Part shown: positions 24,150 through 31,070 of the stretch, piece after piece
Position numbering within the stretch: the first letter of the stretch is position 1
Layout of the letters: each line of letters begins with the position of its first letter
NCBI GenBank assembly: GCA_022360315.1
Contig: JAKSDA010000100.1
Location: 1 to 36,105, forward strand
DNA from: Pseudomonadota bacterium
GTDB taxonomy: Bacteria; Myxococcota_A; Polyangia; Haliangiales; Haliangiaceae
Reading direction: 5' to 3'
Length of the DNA: 36,105 bases
The notes under the pieces: model-generated
Told to the model about the DNA's origin: nothing
Seen by the model: only the letters and a program-made list of their open reading frames with translations
Databases searched by the model: none
Made by a program: the position numbers and the translations under genes

Positions 24150-24479
24150 TCAGCGGGCCGAGGTCGAGGAACCCGATGAAGACGACGGCTCCGACTCACC
24201 GGATCCGGGCATACGCATCGGAAACAGCGGCTCGCCGTGAATTTCCAGGCGATATACACTGTTCTCGGTTTCGACGTAGATCATCTTTCCAGCCGACTCG
24301 CCCAGCACCCTTTTAACCGGTGTTGTGATCATCCGGTGTCCGTGAGGATCACGAAAAATAACCATGCCGCGGCCGATGATGGGATAACTGATCAGATATC
24401 CCGTATACACGCGCCCAACTCCAACCGATGCGCGCTCGCTGCCGTGATCTCGTATCTTTCTGGCGGTAACGCTAACCAT
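24150..24479 (-). CDS. Conserved-looking small protein, unknown function
   Basis: The 109-residue product is beta-rich. Residues 25-80 include GYLISYPIIGRGMVIFRDP, GHRMITTPVKRVL and MIYVETENSVYRLEI, which read like a small barrel similar to short regulatory proteins common in proteobacteria. The C-terminus is an acidic Ser/Glu tail (SGESEPSSSSGSS). No catalytic motif is seen. It lies upstream of and codirectional with the ArsA-like gene (about 200 bp gap) and divergent from the NUDIX-MBL gene. Confidence 0.6.
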   Translation of the reverse strand: MVSVTARKIRDHGSERASVGVGRVYTGYLISYPIIGRGMVIFRDPHGHRMITTPVKRVLGESAGKMIYVETENSVYRLEIHGEPLFPMRMPGSGESEPSSSSGSSTSAR

Positions 24480-24555
24480 GCGAGAGTACGCTGTAGAATG
24501 AAGTCATTGTACGCCGGACCGATGAGGTCGTCACGCATTTTTGGTCGAGTAACTC

Positions 24556-26121
24556 ATGTCTGTTGAGAAGAATATTTCAGGAGCTTCTGGAAGCGAGACG
24601 GCTGTAAGCCTGGAAACGGGAGTCGAAGCTATCTATCGGCAAGCACGACGTGGAATAACAGCCGACCGAGTGGTCGAGCCAATGCCATCCGTAGCTGCAA
24701 TCTTATGGCGCAAAGCCCCATCTGATGGGATCGAGATCTATCTTGCCCAGCGTGCGCCCACCATGTCGTTCTTACCGGGGCAGTGGAGTTTTCCTGGAGG
24801 GGGTGTATCCCGGGCAGATGACAGCAGCGTAACTGTGAACACACGGGCTACCGAATCCGCGCGGGAAGAGCCTGCAGCGGGTGGTTCTGCCGTTGTGCCG
24901 CGCGACCGCGCCGAAGCGATACGGATGGCGGCTCTGGTTCGCGAGTTGTTGGAAGAGACCGGGCTCGAGCTCACTGTCGAGCCTGGCAACGTTATTCAGG
25001 CTGGACGTTTGATCACGCCCGAGTTTGCCCCCATGCGGTTTGACGCGTGGTTTTATCTGGTCGCGGTAGATCGCACTACCGTGGTCGACGCGAACGCGAG
25101 TGGCGGCGAACTCATCGACGGTGTGTGGGTGCGCCCGGCCGAGGCCATGGAGCGATGGAGGACAGGCGAATGGGTGATTCCACCGCCAACTCGACTGCTG
25201 ATCGAGGCCCTCGAGCCCGGCATCGAAGGAGCAGCGGAGCGCTGTCGAAACGCCACGTCGGCCGCCACCCGCTGGCTGCGTGCATTCGAGTTGATACCAG
25301 GTGTGTTCAAGGCACCGCTGCGAACCCCGACCCTGCCCCCGGCGACCCATACGAATTGTTACTTGCTCGGGACTCGCGACCTCTTGGTGGTCGATCCTGC
25401 GTCGCCCTATGAATATGAGCGGAAAGATCTCGATCATGCGATCGATACATTGACCGGACGAGGGTACCGCGTCGTCGAGATCTGGCTCACCCACCATCAC
25501 GTCGATCATGTTGGTGGCGCGGCTCATTTGCGCGAACGACTCGGAGTGCCTGTGGCAGCGCATCCGCGCACGGCAGAACTACTGGCCGCACGGGTGACAG
25601 TCGACCGCACGCTGGCAGATGGAGAGACCATCGATCTGGCCGGACATCCACCCAGACGATTGCGGGTGGTCTACACCCCGGGCCACGCGCCCGGGCATAT
25701 ATGTATCTTCGAGGAACACTCCCGGTTTTTGATCGCCGGCGACATGGTGGCCGGTGTAGGAACCATCATTGTCGAGCCCTCAGAAGGAGACATGGCGCTT
25801 TATCTGCACTCGCTCGAGCGCATGAAAGAACTCGCTCCTCGGGCACTTCTGCCGGCCCACGGTCCGGATATCGTCGCTCCCGGCGCGGCCCTGGCCAAGC
25901 TCGATCAATATATAGAACACCGCTTGTGGCGGGAGGACAGAGTGCTCGAAGCTTTGCATCAACTCGGCCAGGCCACGCCCGGCCAGCTCGTTGCCATCGC
26001 CTATCGCGATGTTCCGCGCCATGTCTATCCGCTCGCCGAGCGGTCGCTCATCGCCCATCTGATCAAATTGGCCGGAGACGGCCGGGCCAGGCGGGCCGAT
26101 GACTCGTGGTGCACGCCTTGA
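24556..26121 (+). CDS. NUDIX hydrolase / metallo-beta-lactamase fusion
   Basis: The 521-residue protein joins two hydrolases. Residues about 45-220 form a NUDIX domain: FPGGGVSRADDS at 79-90 and the NUDIX-box core RELLEETGL at 129-137, with an insertion between them as in NUDT19-type CoA diphosphatases. Residues about 255-460 form a metallo-beta-lactamase fold with THHHVDHVGG at 312-321 (HxHxDH), the second metal His in TPGHAPGH, AGDMVAG and a later PAHG. A winged-helix-like tail (about 465-510, including LGQATPGQLVAIAY) resembles LACTB2-type proteins. All metal ligands are present, so both domains should be active. Mammals encode the two activities separately (NUDT19-like and LACTB2-like). 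The ATG at 24556 has no strong ribosome site. Confidence 0.92.
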   Translation: MSVEKNISGASGSETAVSLETGVEAIYRQARRGITADRVVEPMPSVAAILWRKAPSDGIEIYLAQRAPTMSFLPGQWSFPGGGVSRADDSSVTVNTRATESAREEPAAGGSAVVPRDRAEAIRMAALVRELLEETGLELTVEPGNVIQAGRLITPEFAPMRFDAWFYLVAVDRTTVVDANASGGELIDGVWVRPAEAMERWRTGEWVIPPPTRLLIEALEPGIEGAAERCRNATSAATRWLRAFELIPGVFKAPLRTPTLPPATHTNCYLLGTRDLLVVDPASPYEYERKDLDHAIDTLTGRGYRVVEIWLTHHHVDHVGGAAHLRERLGVPVAAHPRTAELLAARVTVDRTLADGETIDLAGHPPRRLRVVYTPGHAPGHICIFEEHSRFLIAGDMVAGVGTIIVEPSEGDMALYLHSLERMKELAPRALLPAHGPDIVAPGAALAKLDQYIEHRLWREDRVLEALHQLGQATPGQLVAIAYRDVPRHVYPLAERSLIAHLIKLAGDGRARRADDSWCTP

Positions 26122-26335
26122 ATGCAGCTCGGCAGGTCGGGAAAAACTCGTTTCCACCGCTGCGCGACTGACTCGACCGAGAGCGGGTTGCACCGATCTC
26201 GGTTCTTCGGGGCGCAGGTTGGATCTTTTCCAATGCGACCGCGCGTGGTGGAGCACAGCGGAGCACAATGAGCAGCATTCTCCGCTGAGAGATCAGATCA
26301 TCGAGAGCCTGCCGAGCCGTGCCGTGCCGTGCTAG

Positions 26336-27991
26336 GTGATTCGGGCTATATTGTGTCTCCCTGTGGTCGATCTACGCCCATATCGCAACCTCGACGCCAT
26401 CGTGCTGATCCGCCAGCTCATCCGCTCGTGGTGGGGGCTCGAGCTGACATTTGCCGACGCCAGAGGCGATACCCTGGATGCGTCCGAGGGCGTGGTAGTA
26501 CCCCCGGACAACGAATTCTGCCGCCTCTCACTATTTTCTCACGAGGGTTATCGCCGGTGCAACAATAGTTTCAAGGCTGTGCGGGATCGCCTGTGCGGAA
26601 GCCGGGGTTCCCCGAGGTCCAGAGGAGAAGACCGATCGCCTGTGCTCCACCAATGTCACCTCGGCTTCGACATCGCTGCTGCGCCGATTTATATCGACGA
26701 CGCACTGGCCGGTTTTCTGTTTACCAAGGGTGGCCATCACCGCGATCTGACCGATGCGGAGGCCAGCGAACTCCTGCGCAAGGTGCGAGAATTCGCCTCG
26801 CCAGACGCGATCAACTCGGTCGACGCGGTCAATCGCCATCTCGCCGGTGCTCCGCAGCTATCTGAAACCGATCTCCGCCACCTCGCCGACCTGCTGCAGC
26901 GCGGCGCCACCGAAATCGCGAAATACCACGCGGAGCGCTCGGCCGACTGTACTGGTCGATCATCCGACCGCGACGTCGGCGAGCACTTTGCCGAGATCGT
27001 CGGCAATGCTCCGGCCATGCGCGACCTCTACCATTTACTCGAGAAGATCGTGCAGAGCGAGTCCACGGTACTCATCCACGGCGAGAGTGGGACCGGCAAG
27101 GAACTGATTGCCCGGGCGATTCACTATCACGGCCCGCGCGCCAAAAAACCGTTTGTCGTGCAAAACTGCTCCGCCTTTAACGACAATCTGCTCGAGAGCG
27201 CCCTGTTTGGCCACACGCGGGGTGCTTTCACCGGAGCGGTCAAAGATCAAAAAGGGCTTTTCGAGGTTGCTGACAACGGTACGTTCTTTCTCGATGAAAT
27301 CGGCGACATGTCGCCGGCCCTGCAGGTCAAGCTATTGCGGGTTTTGCAGGAGGGCACCTTCACTCCGCTCGGCGCCAGCAAGCAGGTCAAGGTCGATGTG
27401 CGTATGATCGCGGCCAGTCACAAAAATCTCGCCGAAATGGTCCAACGCGGCGAGTTTCGCGAGGACCTTTACTACCGCATCAACGTCCTCAGGATCTCGG
27501 TTCCGCCGCTCCGGGACCGGATCGAGGACGTCCCGGTCCTGATCGGTCATTTTCTGCGCAAACACTCACGGAGCGGTAGTCAGGGTGAGCCCACAGGTGG
27601 TGAAGACAGAGGCGGCGAGGTACCGCGCCTAACCCACCAGGCCATCGAGGCCCTGCGCGCGTACCGCTGGCCCGGCAACATCCGCGAGCTCGAAAACGAG
27701 CTCGAGCGGCTAGTTGTCCTCGGTACGGGTCAGGCAGAGCTCGGAGTCGAGCTGTTGTCGCCTCGTATCCGCCAAGCTATCGACAATCCGGCAGTTCGCG
27801 CGGCCGAGCGGGTCCCTCGGCAGGCCGGCACGCTGCGCCAGGCAATCGAGCGGTTCGAGGCCGAGGTTATTGGTCAAGGACTCATCCGGACCCAGTGGAA
27901 CAAATCCCGGCTGGCCAGGGAACTCGGCATCAGCCGCGCCAGCCTCAACCAGAAATGCAATGAGTACGGCCTGGACCGCAAGGAGTCATGA
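26336..27991 (+). CDS. Sigma-54-dependent activator with PocR sensor domain
   Basis: The 551-residue regulator has a PocR-type N-terminal sensor (about 20-160), with Cys clusters (FCRLSLFSHEGYRRC; LHQCHLGFDIAAAPI) and GFLFTKGG. The AAA+ domain follows: GESGTGKE (Walker A), the sigma-54 contact loop GAFTGA, FFLDEIGDMSP (Walker B), and FREDLYYRINVL. A Fis-type helix-turn-helix closes it (NKSRLARELGISRASLNQK). It should drive RpoN promoters in response to a small ligand or redox state sensed by the Cys-rich domain. GTG at 26336 has no clear ribosome site; GTG codons near 26362 are alternatives. The stop overlaps yacG by ATGA. Target genes are not evident; no -24/-12 promoter was found by eye in nearby intergenic regions. 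Confidence 0.92.
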   Translation: MIRAILCLPVVDLRPYRNLDAIVLIRQLIRSWWGLELTFADARGDTLDASEGVVVPPDNEFCRLSLFSHEGYRRCNNSFKAVRDRLCGSRGSPRSRGEDRSPVLHQCHLGFDIAAAPIYIDDALAGFLFTKGGHHRDLTDAEASELLRKVREFASPDAINSVDAVNRHLAGAPQLSETDLRHLADLLQRGATEIAKYHAERSADCTGRSSDRDVGEHFAEIVGNAPAMRDLYHLLEKIVQSESTVLIHGESGTGKELIARAIHYHGPRAKKPFVVQNCSAFNDNLLESALFGHTRGAFTGAVKDQKGLFEVADNGTFFLDEIGDMSPALQVKLLRVLQEGTFTPLGASKQVKVDVRMIAASHKNLAEMVQRGEFREDLYYRINVLRISVPPLRDRIEDVPVLIGHFLRKHSRSGSQGEPTGGEDRGGEVPRLTHQAIEALRAYRWPGNIRELENELERLVVLGTGQAELGVELLSPRIRQAIDNPAVRAAERVPRQAGTLRQAIERFEAEVIGQGLIRTQWNKSRLARELGISRASLNQKCNEYGLDRKES

Positions 27992-28173
27992 AAGCCAAAT
28001 GCATCATATGTGGCGAGCCGTGCCGGGGACACGAAGAAAACGAGCTGTATCCGTTTTGTTCCCGGCGCTGCCAGCTCATCGACCTCGGCCGCTGGCTGGA
28101 CGGCGATTACCGCATTCCCGGCAATTCCATCGACGAAGACGACCCGGACAGAAGTGACGGCTCGCTCATGTAA
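27988..28173 (+). CDS. yacG: DNA gyrase inhibitor YacG (zinc protein)
   Basis: The 61-residue protein has the four zinc-binding Cys of YacG (C5-x2-C8, C24-x3-C28). FCSRRCQLIDLGRWLDGDYR and IPG are the hallmark blocks. YacG binds GyrB and inhibits gyrase in Escherichia coli. The tail is acidic (SIDEDDPDRSDG). It starts inside the stop of the sigma-54 activator (ATGA), so translation is coupled. In many bacteria yacG sits with coaE or zapD, so this context is different. Confidence 0.92.
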   Translation: MKAKCIICGEPCRGHEENELYPFCSRRCQLIDLGRWLDGDYRIPGNSIDEDDPDRSDGSLM

Positions 28174-28228
28174 CCCGCGGCTTTTGATGTGGCTGCCGGG
28201 TATAAACCTGTAATCGGGGGTAACCGAG

Positions 28229-28837
28229 ATGAATAGCGCCTGGACCGATGGCGAGTTGTGGTTTTCCTACACTCAGCTGGAAGAGATCGACGAGATCGGG
28301 CAAATGCTCGCCAAGGAGAGTGTTTGCGAGCATATGTTTTTTGGACCGAATACTCTCGAGGAGACTCGTGATTACTTTTTGCCGCTAGTGCAGCCGATGC
28401 AGGACGCTGTGGATCAGGGAGAACTCCCCGGGGCTCATGTATTCACCATCCGGCGCCCGGCCGCCAGACCTGATGATCGGGCGTTTGTGGGTCAGTGCGC
28501 GGCCCTTCCCGTGGCGTATGGCCGGGGCAACTACGTGATCGGTTATCAGCTGGACGAGCCGTTTTGGGGCCAGGGGTATGGCACCCGGGCGTGCTTATTT
28601 CTGATCTGGTATTGCTTCGACGTACTCGCGGCACATCGCCTGAGCGGCGACTGTCTGGCCTCCAACCCCGGTTCGGCTCGGATCATGGAAAAATGCGGTT
28701 TTCAGCGCGAAGGTGCACAACGCCATTATTACCATTCGCGCGGCCGACTGCACGATATCCTGCTCTACGGACTACTCCGCGGCGAGCTCACCCGCGATCT
28801 CGGCCAGCTGAGAACGCAATTTCGCCCTGTCGACTGA
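28229..28837 (+). CDS. GNAT-family N-acetyltransferase (RimJ/RimL-like)
   Basis: The 202-residue protein carries the GNAT acetyl-CoA site: FWGQGYGTRACLFLIWYCF (Q/RxxGxG/A motif), followed by LSGDCLASNPGSARIMEKCG and GFQREGAQRHYY. These are typical of ribosomal-protein or antibiotic-type RimJ/L acetyltransferases. The likely target is an N-terminus or a small amine and cannot be fixed from sequence. The start at 28229 has GGGG four to ten bases upstream (GGGGGTAACCGAG). It is 55 bp after yacG in the same direction. Confidence 0.9.
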   Translation: MNSAWTDGELWFSYTQLEEIDEIGQMLAKESVCEHMFFGPNTLEETRDYFLPLVQPMQDAVDQGELPGAHVFTIRRPAARPDDRAFVGQCAALPVAYGRGNYVIGYQLDEPFWGQGYGTRACLFLIWYCFDVLAAHRLSGDCLASNPGSARIMEKCGFQREGAQRHYYHSRGRLHDILLYGLLRGELTRDLGQLRTQFRPVD

Positions 28838-28875
28838 CTCTCGGGTTTTCGATCAGCTACTATCATGGTCGAGTC

Positions 28876-29343
28876 ATGACCAAACGGGGTTTGATCGCGC
28901 GGATCTGCGACCGTCTTGCCGAGGAGCTGCACATGCTCGTCCAGGCTGCTCAGTCCACATACGACGGGGCCACCAGCGAGGAGGCCAGGGCCGAGCACCA
29001 ATACGATACCCGCGCACTCGAAGCGTCGTACCTGGCCGGCGCGCAAGCTCGCCGTGCGGGCGATATGAAAGATGCCCTGATGCGCTACAAGTCGCTCGCG
29101 GTTGACAGTTTTGACGGTGCTAAGCCGATTGCGTTGACCGCGCTGATACAGCTCGAGTCAGACGGCAGCCAGGGGTGGTACTTCATGGGCCCGTGCAGCG
29201 GCGGCCTCAAAGTCGAGCACCAAGGCGAAACCGTCGTCGTCATCACCCCGTCGGCCCCACTCGGCCGCATGTTGCTCGGCCGCAGCGTGGGCGATAGCGT
29301 CACCGTGGGAGCGCGCGAATACGAGGTCATCGAGATCTTATAG
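28876..29343 (+). CDS. GreA/GreB-like transcription elongation factor
   Basis: ATG at 28876 opens a 155-residue protein. The N-terminal part is a helical hairpin-like region (about 10-70, EQYD-type block AEHQYDTRALEASYLAGAQA), longer in charge spacing than classical GreA. The C-terminal FKBP-like domain contains VVVITPSAPLGRMLLGRSVG and ARE-YEVIEIL, matching the 'SPlG.aLlGk..GD.v' and final 'y.I..i' of Gre factors. Such proteins bind RNA polymerase. The coiled-coil tip acidic pair needed for cleavage stimulation cannot be confirmed, so it may be a Gre-like regulator rather than a true cleavage factor. It is 38 bp after the GNAT gene. Confidence 0.82.
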   Translation: MTKRGLIARICDRLAEELHMLVQAAQSTYDGATSEEARAEHQYDTRALEASYLAGAQARRAGDMKDALMRYKSLAVDSFDGAKPIALTALIQLESDGSQGWYFMGPCSGGLKVEHQGETVVVITPSAPLGRMLLGRSVGDSVTVGAREYEVIEIL

Positions 29344-29351
29344 TCAGACCT

Positions 29352-29383
29352 CTGTTTTCGATGCCCGAGGACATCGAAAACGG
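29352..29383. terminator. Bidirectional terminator hairpin between greA-like and yccF
   Basis: GTTTTCGATG (29354-29363) pairs perfectly with CATCGAAAAC (29372-29381) over an 8-nt loop, with one G-T pair and one C-G pair extending it. It sits exactly between two convergent genes and its stem supplies T-rich ends on both strands. Confidence 0.7.
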
Positions 29384-29387
29384 TCGG

Positions 29388-29759
29388 CTATCGAATTTCC
29401 TTGCCAAACGGCAAGAGACCCAGGTAGGCGAGTTTGAAGTGCTGGATGGCAAATGGTATGCCTATGATGGTGATCGCGCAGGCCAGGGCAAAGCCCAGGT
29501 GGGTGAGGGCGATCCAGATCCCGGCCACAACGAGCCATAGAATGTTCATGAACAAGGCCAGGCACCCGCTGGCTGACTCGGCGGGCACGACGTCGCGACC
29601 AAATGGCAAGAGGGCCAGACCAGCCAGCTTGAGGCATTGAATCCCGAACGGAATTCCAATGATCGTGAGGCACAGGATGATTCCGCCCACCAAGTACTGG
29701 AGGCACGTTATCAGTCCGCCGCAGAAGATAATCCACAAGATGTTTCCGATCAGGCTCAT
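29388..29759 (-). CDS. yccF: YccF family inner-membrane protein
   Basis: The 123-residue protein has the duplicated layout of YccF (DUF307). Two similar halves each hold a hydrophobic helix pair followed by ITIIGIPFAIQHFKLA or LTIIGIPFGIQCLKLA, then LLPFG. About four membrane helices are predicted by eye. The family's function is unknown; membrane localisation is clear. It converges with the Gre-like gene. ATG at 29759 begins MSLIGNILWII, typical for the family. Confidence 0.93.
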   Translation of the reverse strand: MSLIGNILWIIFCGGLITCLQYLVGGIILCLTIIGIPFGIQCLKLAGLALLPFGRDVVPAESASGCLALFMNILWLVVAGIWIALTHLGFALACAITIIGIPFAIQHFKLAYLGLLPFGKEIR

Positions 29760-29802
29760 GAACTATACAGTCTCACATGGTTCGAGAGACGCAAGCGAGA
29801 CA

Positions 29803-30738
29803 TCATGTGACGAAACGTTCAGAATGCCAGGTCTGTCCGGTACCTTCATCTAGATCCAGACCAATTCCTCGCAGTCGGCCTTCTTCATGGACAACGAGAA
29901 CCGAACAGGGCGAATAGTGCACTGTGAATTCGGCGACGCTGCCGAGAAGACGCCTGGCTGGACCGCTGTGCCCATGGCTGCCAATGACGATGAGATCATA
30001 TCGGTCGTGCCGTTCGCTCCATGGCCGACTCACTGATCTGCCGCGGTGGTGGCCAGGACTCTCGTCGTCAAACTCGGCCGCGCCGACCGGCATTCGTTCG
30101 CGCAGCCAGGTCGCCACATCGCGGGTCGACAGAGCTGGCGCACAATACGGGTACGACGCAGGCGGGAAATCGCAGCAATACTGCACATCGATCGTGGCGC
30201 CCGGTGACGCCACCGCCGTCGCCATTTCTAGCACCGGATCGCTTACCTCAGCCACATCGCTGAAGACCAGGATACGGCGATAGCCGCCCCGGATATTATC
30301 GACCGCACGGGCGATCAGGACATGCTTGTTGCTGAGGCGCACGACATGTTCGGCAACGCTGCCCGGGAAAAACCGCTTCGGCCCCGTCCGACCGCGGGTA
30401 CCGATTATGATCATGTCACTACCCATCTGCTCGGCCGCCGCGCAGATGCCCTGGTCGACAATGCCGTCGAGCACCACATGGGCAACCGCAACCCCCTGCG
30501 CCGAAATGCGTTCCTCGATCTGTTCGAGCCGCTCGCCATCGTCGGCGAAGCTTTCCCCCATTCGAGCAATATGCTCGGCTATCGGAACAGGCACTCCGTT
30601 CGGATAATCGAGCGCTTCACCGACATGGAGCAAAGTCAGATGCGCCCCTGTATGGCGAGCGATCTCGAATGCTTGATCAACGGCAATCTCGGATTCATCC
30701 GAAAAGTTTACTGCGACAACGATCTTGTTGAGCCCCAT
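29803..30738 (-). CDS. Tandem universal stress protein
   Basis: The 311-residue protein has two UspA domains. Domain 1 starts MGLNKIVVAVNFSDESEIAV and ends with the nucleotide-binding motif GTRGRTGPKRFFPGS. Domain 2 (from about residue 155) ends with GSHGHSGPARRLLGS. Both keep the G2xG9xG(S/T) ATP-binding pattern. Tandem USPs are general stress or hypoxia-response proteins. ATG at 30738 is used because the USP fold begins there; the upstream open frame to 30999 reads as non-domain sequence. It has an acidic tail and no gene codirectional within 40 bp. Confidence 0.92.
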   Translation of the reverse strand: MGLNKIVVAVNFSDESEIAVDQAFEIARHTGAHLTLLHVGEALDYPNGVPVPIAEHIARMGESFADDGERLEQIEERISAQGVAVAHVVLDGIVDQGICAAAEQMGSDMIIIGTRGRTGPKRFFPGSVAEHVVRLSNKHVLIARAVDNIRGGYRRILVFSDVAEVSDPVLEMATAVASPGATIDVQYCCDFPPASYPYCAPALSTRDVATWLRERMPVGAAEFDDESPGHHRGRSVSRPWSERHDRYDLIVIGSHGHSGPARRLLGSVAEFTVHYSPCSVLVVHEEGRLRGIGLDLDEGTGQTWHSERFVT

Positions 30739-30790
30739 GGCCGTCTGATTGTGCAACCGGTGGGCCAGCAAATTTTTGCCCCCACTTCTC

Positions 30791-30819
30791 GATAGAACGC
30801 AAGATTTTGCATTTTGCAA
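30791..30819 (-). promoter_or_regulatory. Candidate sigma-70 promoter for the stress protein
   Basis: On the minus strand TTGCAA (30819-30814) and TCTATC (30796-30791) are spaced by 17 bp, about 50 bp before the start codon. Neither box is perfect. The surrounding GCAAAATTGCAAAATGC tract is AT-rich compared with its neighbours. Confidence 0.3.
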
Positions 30820-30972
30820 TTTGCAGTGATCCGACAAACGTCTCGCACCTACTGGAAGGGATGACACCCCGGTTGTGGGAGAGTTGTTAAGTATACCCCA
30901 GAACGAGCCTGCCCGATTGGGGTTTCCTCGACCGGTGCCTGCCCGACCCAGGGTCTTCAATAACCCAGTCTC

Positions 30973-31008
30973 CCTGTCCGGGTTGCCAGTCCCATACACC
31001 CGGACAGG
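30973..31008. terminator. Perfect 11-bp inverted repeat, possible terminator of the GMC fusion gene
   Basis: CCTGTCCGGGT (30973-30983) pairs with ACCCGGACAGG (30998-31008) around a 14-nt loop, about 65 bp beyond the GMC-fusion stop. There is no T-run, so it may instead be a protein-binding site or repetitive palindrome. Confidence 0.5.
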
Positions 31009-31070
31009 TCGGCCGTTCTGCCAGGCAAAAAACCGGGCAACTGGCCCAACCGAGTGGCCGTTTGAGCGAA

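Larger units (their letters stand above)
30739..31070. other. Intergenic region upstream of the stress protein
   Basis: No supportable gene is seen. It holds a candidate leftward promoter (30791-30819) and a perfect 11-bp inverted repeat (30973-31008). Several GCCTGCCCGA-type short repeats occur near 30910-30950. Confidence 0.5.

Noticed and set aside
26310..26330. Short GCCGT tandem repeat in front of the sigma-54 activator
   Set aside because: Three to four copies of 5 bp in GC-rich DNA is weak; no function suggested.
28495..28875. Longer open frame upstream of the Gre-like start
   Set aside because: It overlaps the GNAT gene in another frame and has no ribosome site; ATG at 28876 fits the family.
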